NCBI RefSeq assembly: GCF_002906155.1
Contig: NZ_MUJK01000004.1
Coordinates: forward strand, 434,001 to 498,000
Direction of reading: 5' to 3'
DNA from: Pseudomonas laurylsulfativorans
GTDB taxonomy: Bacteria > Pseudomonadota > Gammaproteobacteria > Pseudomonadales > Pseudomonadaceae
DNA: 64,000 bases
Part shown: positions 27,315 to 35,298 of the stretch, piece after piece
How positions within the stretch are numbered: position 1 is the first letter of the stretch
Layout of the letters: every line of letters begins with the position of its first letter
Notes under the pieces: model-generated
Seen by the model: only the letters and a program-made list of their open reading frames with translations
What the model was told of the DNA's origin: nothing
The model's database searches: none
Made by a program: the position numbers and the translations under genes

Positions 27315-29786
27315 ATGCGCATCTTCGGCGAAACCCTGCGCGCGCTGCTCAGCCACTGGCGGCAGCATCCGGTGCAGTTTTTCAGTGTGCTGACCGGGTT
27401 ATGGCTGGCCACCAGTCTGCTGACCGGCGTCCAGGCACTCAACAGCCAGGCCCGCGACAGCTATGCCCGCGCCAGTCAGTTGATCGGCGGCGAACCTCAG
27501 GCCAGCCTCAGTGCGCCCGGTGGCGGCACATTCCCCCAGCAATGGTTTATCGATCTGCGCCGGGCGGGGTGGCCGGTGTCACCGGTGTTGCAAGGGCGGG
27601 TCACGCTCAAGGGCCGTGAAGAGCAGCGCCTGCAACTGATGGGCATCGAACCGGTGTCGCTGCCAGCGGGTGCGGCGGTGGCCGGGCAGGCCCTGGCGAT
27701 TGAACAGGTGGTCGATTTTTTCAGTCCGCCGGGCACTACCTGGATATCGTCGCAGACCTTGCAGGCACTGGGTTTGCGCGAGGGTGAACGGCCACAGAAC
27801 CTTGCGGGTGTGGCGCTACCACCGCTGCATGTACAGGTCGATATGGCACCCGGCGTGCTGCTGGTGGACATCGGTTTTGCCCAGCGGATCCTGGGGTTGC
27901 CGGAGCAGTTGTCGCGTCTGCTGCTACCGAAGGATTTCACCGCGTCGCTGCCGGGCGCGTTCAAGGGGCAGCTGCAACTCAAGCGCGCCGGTGAAGAAAA
28001 CAACCTGGCGCGCCTGACCGAAAGCTTTCACCTGAACCTTGAGGCCCTGGGGGTGCTGTCGTTCGTGGTCGGCCTGTTTATCGTGCACGCCGCCATCGGG
28101 CTGGCGCTGGAGCAGCGGCGCGGCTTGCTCCGGACCTTGCGAGCCTGTGGCGTGAGTGCGCGCATGCTGATCGCTTGTCTGGCTGTTGAACTGGGTGGGT
28201 TGGCCCTGATCGGCGGCGTGGCCGGGGTGGTCAGCGGCTACCTGCTGGCCGGCATGCTGTTACCGGATGTCGCCGCCAGCCTGCGCGGTTTGTACGGGGC
28301 CGAAGTGGCGGGGCAGTTGAGCCTTAGCCCTTTATGGTGGTTCAGTGGCATCGGCCTGAGTCTGATCGGGGCGCTGCTGGCCGGTGCCAACAGCTTGTTG
28401 CGGGCAGCGCGGTTGCCCTTGCTGGCGTTGGCCGACCCGCAAGCCTGGCATCAGGCCCATGCCCGCTGGTTGCGCCGTCAGGGTTGGGTGGCGGCAATGG
28501 CCGGGGTGATCGGGCTGCTGGCGCTGATCTTCGGCGACAGCCTGATCAGCGGCTTCGTGTTGATGGCGGCGCTGTTGATCGGTGCCGCGCTGGCGTTGCC
28601 GGTGGTGCTCAGTTCGCTGCTCGGTTTCGTTTCGCAGCACAGCCGCTCGGTGCTTGGCCAGTGGTTTGTCGCCGATTGCCGCCAGCAACTGCCGGCCTTG
28701 AGTCTGGCGTTGATGGCGCTACTGTTGGCCATGGCGGCGAATATCGGGGCCGGCAGCATGACCGCCGGGTTTCGCCAGACCTTCAGCGACTGGCTCGAAC
28801 AACGGCTGACGGCTGAGCTTTACCTCAACCCACAGAACCCGGCCCAGGCCCGGGAGCTGCACAGCTGGCTCAACCAGCAGCCGCAACTGGCGGCGGTGCT
28901 GCCCACCTGGCAGGTGTCGATCCAGTTGCAGGGCTGGCCGACCGACCTGTCCGGAGTCATCGACCACCCGACCTATCGTCAGCACTGGCCGTTGCTCGAA
29001 GCCTTGGGCGACAACCCTTGGGAGCGACTGGCCAAGGACGATGCGGTGATGCTCAGCGAGCAACTGGCCAGGCGCCTGCGCGTGCAACTTGGCGATCACC
29101 TGACACTGCCGACGCCCACCGGCCCTTGGTCGCCACGGATCGTCGGGATCTACGCCGACTACGGCAATCCCAAGGGCCATATTCTGGTCAATATCAATCA
29201 TCTGCTGCGCGGCTGGCCGCAATTGACACCGAACCGCTTCAACCTGCGCATCGAACCGGTGTCGATCCCGGCGTTCGTCACCGCATTGCAGGCGCGGTTT
29301 AGCCTGGACGACAGCCGCATCGTCGATCAGGCGCGGCTCAAGGGCTGGTCCACGCAAGTCTTCGAACGCACCTTCGCCGCCACCGCCGCGCTCAACAGCC
29401 TGACGTTGTGCGTGGCCGGCGTGGCGCTGTTCATCAGCCTGTTGACCCAAAGCCAGAGCCGTCTCGGGCAACTGGCGCCGCTGTGGGCACTGGGTGTGAC
29501 GCGTCGGCATCTGATGTTGCTCAACCTCGGGCAAACCTGGTTGCTGGCGCTGCTGACCCTGGTGTTGGCGTTGCCGTTGGGCATCGCCCTGGCGTGGTGC
29601 CTGGACACGGTGATCAATGTGCAGGCTTTTGGCTGGCGCCTGCCGTTGCGGCTGTTTCCATTGCAACTGTTGCAATTGATGGGGCTGGCGCTGGTGGCGA
29701 CGCTGCTGGCCTCGGCCTGGCCGTTGTACCGTTTGTACCGCACGCAACCGGCGGATCTGCTGCGGACGTTTGCCCATGAAGATTAA
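27315..29786 (+). CDS. FtsX-fold ABC permease, fused AttF-AttG type
   Basis: Start at ATG 27315, one base after the ATPase stop; 823 residues. There are two FtsX modules: the first has TM1 (FFSVLTGLWLATSLLTGVQA), a large extracytoplasmic domain, then a three-helix block (LSFVVGLFIVHAAIGLALEQ, RRGLLRTLRACGVSARMLI). The second repeats this layout (LSLALMALLLAMAANIGAGS; LCVAGVALFISLLTQSQSRL; LWALGVTRRHLMLL). In att loci these can be separate proteins. The permease with its ATPase would drive movement or release of a lipid or lipoprotein-bound ligand across the envelope. Confidence 0.9.
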   Translation: MRIFGETLRALLSHWRQHPVQFFSVLTGLWLATSLLTGVQALNSQARDSYARASQLIGGEPQASLSAPGGGTFPQQWFIDLRRAGWPVSPVLQGRVTLKGREEQRLQLMGIEPVSLPAGAAVAGQALAIEQVVDFFSPPGTTWISSQTLQALGLREGERPQNLAGVALPPLHVQVDMAPGVLLVDIGFAQRILGLPEQLSRLLLPKDFTASLPGAFKGQLQLKRAGEENNLARLTESFHLNLEALGVLSFVVGLFIVHAAIGLALEQRRGLLRTLRACGVSARMLIACLAVELGGLALIGGVAGVVSGYLLAGMLLPDVAASLRGLYGAEVAGQLSLSPLWWFSGIGLSLIGALLAGANSLLRAARLPLLALADPQAWHQAHARWLRRQGWVAAMAGVIGLLALIFGDSLISGFVLMAALLIGAALALPVVLSSLLGFVSQHSRSVLGQWFVADCRQQLPALSLALMALLLAMAANIGAGSMTAGFRQTFSDWLEQRLTAELYLNPQNPAQARELHSWLNQQPQLAAVLPTWQVSIQLQGWPTDLSGVIDHPTYRQHWPLLEALGDNPWERLAKDDAVMLSEQLARRLRVQLGDHLTLPTPTGPWSPRIVGIYADYGNPKGHILVNINHLLRGWPQLTPNRFNLRIEPVSIPAFVTALQARFSLDDSRIVDQARLKGWSTQVFERTFAATAALNSLTLCVAGVALFISLLTQSQSRLGQLAPLWALGVTRRHLMLLNLGQTWLLALLTLVLALPLGIALAWCLDTVINVQAFGWRLPLRLFPLQLLQLMGLALVATLLASAWPLYRLYRTQPADLLRTFAHED

Positions 29787-30849
29787 GGCCTGCGTATTGC
29801 TTCTGGCGCTGCTGGCCAGCGGTTGCGATAAACCGGCGCCGGTGGAAAAGGGCTTTGCCGGGCTGGGCAACCAGGCGACTGCGTTCACCCCGGTGGTCCC
29901 CGGTCGGGTGTTCAGCTTCCCGGCGGATCACGGCCCGCACGACGGCTTTCGCATCGAATGGTGGTACCTCACGGCCAACTTGAAGGACGATCAAGGGCAT
30001 GAATTCGGCGCGCAATGGACGTTGTTCCGCAGCGCCTTGAAAGCCACCCCCGAGGTGGTGGGTTGGCAGAATCAGACGATCTGGCTCGGCCACGCGGCGG
30101 TAACGTCGGCGACGGTGCATCACGCGGCTGAACGCTATGCCCGTGGCGGCGTCGGTCAGGCCGGTGTCAGCCTCACGCCATTCAATGCGTGGATCGACGA
30201 CTGGCAGTTGAGCAGCCAGGCGACAGCCGACAACCCGTTGGCCGACGTGCTGCTCAGCGCCCGCGACCAGCGTTTCAGCTACCGGTTGCGATTGACCTCC
30301 ACAGGTCCAATGGTGCTTCAGGGGGAGCAGGGGTTCAGTCAGAAATCCGAACAGGGGCAGGCCTCTTACTACTACAGCCAGCCGTTTTTCCAGGCCAGCG
30401 GCACCGTGGAAATCGACGGCAAGCCCTTTCAGGTCAGCGGCCCGGCCTGGCTCGACCGCGAATGGAGCAGCCAGCCCCTGACGAGCAATCAGACCGGTTG
30501 GGACTGGTTCTCCCTGCACCTGGACAGCGGCGAGCAGGTGATGCTGTATCGCATGCGACAAAAGGACGGAGCGCCTTACCTCACCGGCACCTGGATCGAC
30601 GCCCAGGGGCAGACGCAGTTGCTGCACGCCAGCGACATGAGCCTCACGCCGCAGGACAGCGCCAGCGTGGCCGGGCGCGAAATGCCCGTTAGCTGGTCGA
30701 TCAAAATCCCTGCCAAACACCTTGATATCACCCTCACCGCACTCAATCCCCAGGCCTGGATGGATTTGCGCATACCGTACTGGGAAGGCCCGGTGCGCCT
30801 CAGTGGCAGCCATGCTGGGAACGGATATCTGGAAATGACCGGGTATTAG
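29776..30849 (+). CDS. AttH-like lipoprotein with lipocalin-type (CrtC/AttH) domain
   Basis: The ATG at 29776 overlaps the end of the permease gene; 357 residues. The lipobox is LLASGC, so the protein is a lipoprotein with mature N-terminus CDKPAP. The body matches the AttH/carotenoid hydratase-like lipocalin family: HDGFRIEWWYLTANLKDDQG, FGAQWTLFRSAL, GPAWLDREWSSQPLTSNQTG, then WDWFSLHLDSGEQVMLYRMR. Family members bind hydrophobic ligands. With the upstream ATPase and permease it forms an AttEFGH-type unit. The transported compound is unknown. Confidence 0.88.
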   Translation: MKIKACVLLLALLASGCDKPAPVEKGFAGLGNQATAFTPVVPGRVFSFPADHGPHDGFRIEWWYLTANLKDDQGHEFGAQWTLFRSALKATPEVVGWQNQTIWLGHAAVTSATVHHAAERYARGGVGQAGVSLTPFNAWIDDWQLSSQATADNPLADVLLSARDQRFSYRLRLTSTGPMVLQGEQGFSQKSEQGQASYYYSQPFFQASGTVEIDGKPFQVSGPAWLDREWSSQPLTSNQTGWDWFSLHLDSGEQVMLYRMRQKDGAPYLTGTWIDAQGQTQLLHASDMSLTPQDSASVAGREMPVSWSIKIPAKHLDITLTALNPQAWMDLRIPYWEGPVRLSGSHAGNGYLEMTGY

Positions 30850-30966
30850 AAAATCAGCGACTCGCGGCGACCACTCGCCGAACAGCGTCTATGCTCATCG
30901 CACACATGGCGTTGAGCCTGTCTTCAACGCCGTCTGTCGCCATCTATCACAGGGAAAGTTCTGCTT

Positions 30967-31545
30967 ATGAAACGCCACGCACTGACCAAAGCCATTACCC
31001 TCGCAACCTTGCTGTCTGCCGCCAGTTTTGGCGCGGTTGCCGCCGATATCCCCTTGTCCGAAGTCGTGGTGGCTGATCAGGTCAGCACCACCGTCGTTTC
31101 GGTTGATACCGCGAACCATTCCGTGGTCCTCAAAGGCCCGCAGGGTAATGAGTTCCCTGTGCAACTGACCGACAAGGCGAAAAACCTCGGCAATCTCAAG
31201 GCCGGCGATACGGTCGACATCACGGTCACCAGCGCCGTTGCGGCCTACCTCGACACCGATGTCGACAAAGGCCTGCCCGGCACCGCCGAAGCCACCGGCG
31301 AAATCCGCGCAGCGCCAGGTAGCGCCAACCCTGGCGGCGAAGCTTATCGTCAGGTGAAAGTGCAGCTGAAGATTACCCACATTGACTTGGCGAAAAACCA
31401 GGTGACCTTTGAAAACCCGGAAGGCAAGTCCAAGACGGTTGACGTCAAGCGACCTGAAGTCCAGGCCAAGCTCAAGGACTTGAAAGTCGGGCAAAGCGTG
31501 AACGTGGTTTACACCGACATATTGACGGTGACCAGCAAGCACTAA
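30967..31545 (+). CDS. Exported protein with two tandem domains of unknown function
   Basis: A 192-residue protein with a Sec signal peptide (AITLATLLSAASFGAVAA). The mature part seems to hold two copies of one beta-rich unit: VVSVDTANHSVVLKGPQGNE, then LGNLKAGDTVDITVTSAVAA; and ITHIDLAKNQVTFENPEGKS, then LKDLKVGQSVNVVYTDILTV. Both read as hydrophobic strand, turn with a N-x-V core, and a KxGDTV/KVGQSV closing loop, which suggests an OB-like or cold-shock-like small barrel. Periplasmic; function unknown. It is 117 bases after the att-like locus and probably separate. Confidence 0.75.
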   Translation: MKRHALTKAITLATLLSAASFGAVAADIPLSEVVVADQVSTTVVSVDTANHSVVLKGPQGNEFPVQLTDKAKNLGNLKAGDTVDITVTSAVAAYLDTDVDKGLPGTAEATGEIRAAPGSANPGGEAYRQVKVQLKITHIDLAKNQVTFENPEGKSKTVDVKRPEVQAKLKDLKVGQSVNVVYTDILTVTSKH

Positions 31546-31562
31546 TATTGAGTATCGGCTCT

Positions 31563-31871
31563 ATACGGGTTGATTGTTTTTGTGCAGGTTTTGTACAGGA
31601 ATAATCAACTCGTATGTTCGAGCTGGTGAGTTTGTGGTTCGTTGCGGGATTGGATTTGAGTCGACATTTTATTAAATATGGTGTCGATAAATTTCATCTT
31701 TAGCGCACGGACATATTTAGCCACTTCTACTAAAATACCCTCCGTTCGCCCAGTGTAAGGCTCTTTACCAGTGCATGGATTGCCGAGGCCAGTGCACTGG
31801 GCGAACACTTTCCTGGCTGTATTGAAAGTTTCGGATATAAAAAAAAGGGCGACCTGCAGGTCGCCCTTTTT
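31563..31871 (+). ncRNA. Candidate structured non-coding RNA ending in a strong terminator
   Basis: No protein gene is supported here. Three structures lie in order. A 13-bp stem with one G-U pair (31563-31575 with 31603-31615). A perfect 12-bp stem GTTCGCCCAGTG / CACTGGGCGAAC (31744-31755, 31795-31806). A perfect terminator at 31847-31866. Within the second, CCAGTGCA (31768-31775) can pair instead with TGCACTGG (31793-31800), which excludes the 12-bp stem, so two exclusive folds are possible. It may be a free small RNA or the 3' tail of the preceding mRNA. No Rfam family is recognised. Confidence 0.4.
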
Positions 31872-31874
31872 TTT
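31841..31874. terminator. Strong bidirectional Rho-independent terminator
   Basis: GGGCGACCTG / CAGGTCGCCC (31847-31866) is a perfect 10-bp stem with A-run before and eight T after. It is 300 bases past the nearest coding stop on the forward strand. Confidence 0.9.
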
Positions 31875-31928
31875 GGGACTTTCACTGGTTTGGAGGTCAC
31901 TTCATCTTCAGCGTGGTCACGGTCCCTT

Positions 31929-32758
31929 GTAGGAGCCGGCTTGCTGGCGATTGTCGTTAACGATAACGCGTGCGAACCGGATAAACGCGGTGCTGTAGGA
32001 GCTGGCTTGCCAGCGATGTTCGTTAACGATAACGCGTGCGAACTGAACAAACGCGGCGCACTGGAGTCCATCGCCGGCAAGCCGGCTCCTACAGGTATTG
32101 CGTTATCTGTCTCTCCCGGGTTGCGTGATTCTCGACCAGGACGCAGTCCCTTGTAGGAGCTGGCTTGCCAGCGATGGTCGTTAACGATAACGCGTGCGAA
32201 CCGGATAAACGCGGCGTACTGGAGCCCATCGCCGGCAAGCCGGCTCCTACAAGTATTGCGTTATCTGTCTCTCCCGGGGTTACGTGATTCTCGACCAGGA
32301 CGCAGTCCCTTGTAGGAGCTGGCTTGCCAGCGATGGTCGTTAACGATAACGCGTTCGAACTGAATAAACGCGGTGTACTGGAGTCCATCGCCGGCAAGCC
32401 GGCTCCTACAGGTATTGCGTTATCTGTCTCTCCCGGGGTTACGTGATTCTCGACCAGGACGCAGTCCCTTGTAGGAGCTGGCTTGCCAGCGATGGTGGTT
32501 AACGATAACGCGTTCGAACTGAATAAACGCGGCGTACTGGAGTCCATCGCCGGCAAGCCGGCTCCTACAGGTATTGCGTTATCTGTCTCTCCCGGGGTTG
32601 CGTGATTCTCGACCAGGACGCAGTCCCTTGTAGGAGCTGGCTTGCCAGCGATGTTCGTTAACGATAACGCGTTCGAACTGAATAAACGCGGTGTACTGGA
32701 GTCCATCGCCGGCAAGCCGGCTCCTACAGGTATTGCGTTATCTGTCTTTCCCGGGACT
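31929..32758. repeat. Tandem array of 159-bp units, each a REP pair
   Basis: A half unit (31929-31994) is followed by units starting at 31995 (158 bp), 32153, 32312 and 32471 (159 bp each) and a truncated unit from 32630. Each has a forward REP (GTAGGAGCTGGCTTGCCAGC), a spacer with GTTAACGATAACGCG and ATAAACGCGG, an inverted REP, and a tail (TATTGCGTTATCTGTC, TCCCGGG, TTCTCGACCAGGACGCAGTC). Unit sequences differ at only a few bases. In all 6 forward and 5 inverted REPs. Open frames across it only reflect the repeat. Confidence 0.92.
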
Positions 32759-32798
32759 GCGCGAAGAACCCTTTTTTTGCCGAGTGGTGAGAAGTCGT

Positions 32799-34205
32799 TC
32801 AGTCATGCTTTTCATTAACGTGAACAACATCGGCCAATGCGGCGAAACACTGCTCGATCGAACGCCGCTGGCTCTGGGCATACAGTTCCAGTTCATCAAT
32901 CGTCGGGCGCCCCAGGGCCTTTTCGAATGCCTGCTGATTGGAATGCACGCCATAACGGGTTTGCGCCGTATCCCCCAGGTTTGACTGGAAAATCCCCGCC
33001 GCGCTGACCGGCAGGAAATCTTCGTACACCAGCGGTTCAACCCGCAGGTAACCGCCGCTGAGCAGGTCTTCCAGGGCGGCGTTTTCCAGGTCGCCCGCAG
33101 TCAGGCCTTTTTCCGTCACAAAGTAGCGAAAGTAAGCCAGTTGCTGTTGGCGCATGCCTTCCCAGCTGTCAGGGAATTCGCTGAAGTGCTGGGCCATGAG
33201 CGCGTTGTAACGCGCGGCATTGGCTTCGTTGGGGAAGTCCTTGAGTTCATCCCGCGCAGCATTGAGCAAGCGGTCGTAAAGGGTACGGCCTTTGGGCGTG
33301 AGGGCGGCACCGCGCTGTTCTATCTCGCCGAAGCGGGCGCTGTGGCTGCCGCGAGCCTCGTTTTGATCGGTGAAGGCAATCGGCTCGTCCAGGGCCTTGA
33401 AACTGGTCTGGCGCAGCAGGATCGGGCACTGGCGGCGGGGCGGGCCTTCGATCACCGCCTTGGGGGTGATGCCATGGGCCGGCATTTGCGCCTGGACGAT
33501 GTCGATGTCCAGGGTTCGTGGTGTCAGGTGGTTGATGTGCGGGCCCTTGAACGCCACCACGTCGGCGATCAAACGATGCTGGGCGCTGAGCTGCTGATAC
33601 TGCTCGGCAGTGACGGTGGCGCTGTGGTGCCAGCGAAACGTCTCCAGGGCCTGTTGGACGAACGCCGAGGCTTCCGGCTCGGTCAGGCCGCCTTGGGTTT
33701 CAGCACGGTCGATGAGGGTGAGGGCCATGGGCGTGAAGATCGAGCGCCGGTCGAGCATCGACTGGGCGAACGCGCGCAGTTCCAGGTCTTCAATCAATTC
33801 CAGGCGCAACAGCGAGGTGAACACCCGGAACGGGCTGACCTGCAACGATGCTTCATGCACCGCGCGAAAAGCCGTGGAGTGCACCGGTACGCCGGCCGGT
33901 GTCAGGTCGTAGTAGCCCACTGGTTGCATGCCCATCACCGCAAAAAGGCGGGCGAGGGTCGCCAGTTCATCGGCCGTACCGACGCGGATCGCACCATGAC
34001 GCTCCAGGTCCAGGCGCTCGATTTCGCCGGTGCTCGTGAGCTGTTGCGCGACTTGCGGGTCGCTGTCCAGTACGTGACGGTTGGTCTGTTCCACCAGTTC
34101 CATCAACGCGCCGTACAACGGCACTTCCTCGCGATACATGTCGGACATCGCTTTGGAGAAGCGTTGGCGGATCAGGTCAGGGCTGACGAAGTTCGGGTGG
34201 TTCAT
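32799..34205 (-). CDS. hglS: 2-oxoadipate dioxygenase/decarboxylase (HglS; DUF1338/VOC)
   Basis: A 468-residue protein matching HglS, which turns 2-oxoadipate into D-2-hydroxyglutarate in D-lysine breakdown, using Fe(II). The metal ligands known for P. putida HglS are at the same positions: H70 and H226 and E294; R74, a substrate contact, is also kept (RHGAIRVGT; INHLTPRTLDID; RFGEIEQRG). Family ends LGDTAQTRYGVHSNQQAFEKALG. Neighbours are not lysine genes, so it is a stand-alone step here. Starts at ATG 34203-34205. It is 114 bases past the alpha/beta hydrolase on the same strand and may be co-transcribed. Confidence 0.92.
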   Translation of the reverse strand: MNHPNFVSPDLIRQRFSKAMSDMYREEVPLYGALMELVEQTNRHVLDSDPQVAQQLTSTGEIERLDLERHGAIRVGTADELATLARLFAVMGMQPVGYYDLTPAGVPVHSTAFRAVHEASLQVSPFRVFTSLLRLELIEDLELRAFAQSMLDRRSIFTPMALTLIDRAETQGGLTEPEASAFVQQALETFRWHHSATVTAEQYQQLSAQHRLIADVVAFKGPHINHLTPRTLDIDIVQAQMPAHGITPKAVIEGPPRRQCPILLRQTSFKALDEPIAFTDQNEARGSHSARFGEIEQRGAALTPKGRTLYDRLLNAARDELKDFPNEANAARYNALMAQHFSEFPDSWEGMRQQQLAYFRYFVTEKGLTAGDLENAALEDLLSGGYLRVEPLVYEDFLPVSAAGIFQSNLGDTAQTRYGVHSNQQAFEKALGRPTIDELELYAQSQRRSIEQCFAALADVVHVNEKHD

Positions 34206-34319
34206 GAACAGGATTCCTGGTGCGGTGACGTAAAGGATGGACGAAAGATCGCAGCCTTACGCGACGCCGACAAACGAAGTTTCTGACGAACTTCATTCTG
34301 CAAAGGACTGCGAACGCCC

Positions 34320-35279
34320 CTAGTGCAGTCTTTGATCCTGTGGGCTCTCCGAACGCAGCGATGCCAAAAACTCGCGATACAGGCGCGCCGAACCGGTAGG
34401 CGCTTCCACCATGGGCATGTGCCCGATGGCGTCCCAGATGTGCACGCGTAGATCAACGATGCCCTTGCTCCAGACCGACACACTGCTGACATCGATCAGC
34501 CGGTCCTTGCGCCCCCACAGCAACAGCGCCGGGGCGCTGATGTCGGGCAGGTGCGGTTCCATCGGCGGGCTGGCGCGGAAATCCCGGAAGATTTCTTCCA
34601 GCTCCTCGCGGGACTGTTCATAGCGCTGGGCCACGGCATCGAGCACCAGCTTCGGTACCCAGGGTGGCGAAGCCATGGTCATGGCGTAGAAACGCTTGAA
34701 CTCTTCTCGCGAGTGAATCAGGAACGGATTGTGGCCCTTGGCCAGATGCCGCTCCAGATCACTGGGTTCGGGCGCGGTGACCCCGGCCGGGTCGATCAGC
34801 GCCACGGACACAATGCGCTCCGGGTAAGTGGCCGCGAGCCATGCGGCCATGTAGCCACCCATGGAGTTGCCGATGACATGGACTTTCTCGACGCCACACA
34901 CGTCCAACAGCTGGATCATGCGCTTGGCCTGCAGCGGGATGTCGTAGCCGCCACCTGCCTTGAAGCCGGTTTCGCCATGGCCGGCGATGTCCGGGATGAT
35001 CACTCGATGGCTGCCGACAAAGTGCCGGGCGAAACGCAGCCAGAGGTTCTTGTCGGCGCTGAAGCCATGGAGCATCAGCACACTGCTGGTGGCTTCGTAC
35101 GGCCCGCCTTGCCAGGTCGAGACGGTCATCTCGGGGATGGGCACGACGATTTTGTGCAGCCGGTACAACTTGGCCTCGGCTGCCATGTTCAAGTCATAGA
35201 GCCAGTAGCCGATGGCCGGGTAGGTCAGCCAGCTCCAGGCGACGAACACTGCGAGAACGACGAACAACAAAAGCATCAC
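34320..35279 (-). CDS. Alpha/beta hydrolase, membrane-anchored
   Basis: A 319-residue hydrolase. Residues 1-20 form a membrane anchor (MLLLFVVLAVFVAWSWL). Then come the oxyanion segment LMLHGFSADK (70-76), DIAGHGETG, nucleophile elbow GNSMGG with Ser139, GRKDRLID for the acid and AIGHMP for the histidine. This complete catalytic triad points to an esterase or lipase. It lies 19 bases after the Baeyer-Villiger monooxygenase, and such pairs typically oxidise a ketone to an ester and then cleave it. The physiological substrate is not known. Confidence 0.88.
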   Translation of the reverse strand: MMLLLFVVLAVFVAWSWLTYPAIGYWLYDLNMAAEAKLYRLHKIVVPIPEMTVSTWQGGPYEATSSVLMLHGFSADKNLWLRFARHFVGSHRVIIPDIAGHGETGFKAGGGYDIPLQAKRMIQLLDVCGVEKVHVIGNSMGGYMAAWLAATYPERIVSVALIDPAGVTAPEPSDLERHLAKGHNPFLIHSREEFKRFYAMTMASPPWVPKLVLDAVAQRYEQSREELEEIFRDFRASPPMEPHLPDISAPALLLWGRKDRLIDVSSVSVWSKGIVDLRVHIWDAIGHMPMVEAPTGSARLYREFLASLRSESPQDQRLH

Positions 35280-35298
35280 GCGTCTCCTTTCTATCTGC

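Noticed and set aside
31605..31808. 67-residue reverse frame
   Set aside because: Lies over the strong inverted repeat, with no ribosome site and composition unlike the neighbouring genes; read as non-coding.
32089..32715. Reverse-strand 208-residue open frame with a repeated peptide
   Set aside because: It is simply the translation of the REP-pair array; the repeat period (159 = 3 x 53) keeps the frame open. No ribosome site or family likeness.
31929..32758. CRISPR array
   Set aside because: Regular repeats, but units are 159 bp, the spacers are identical and there are no cas genes.
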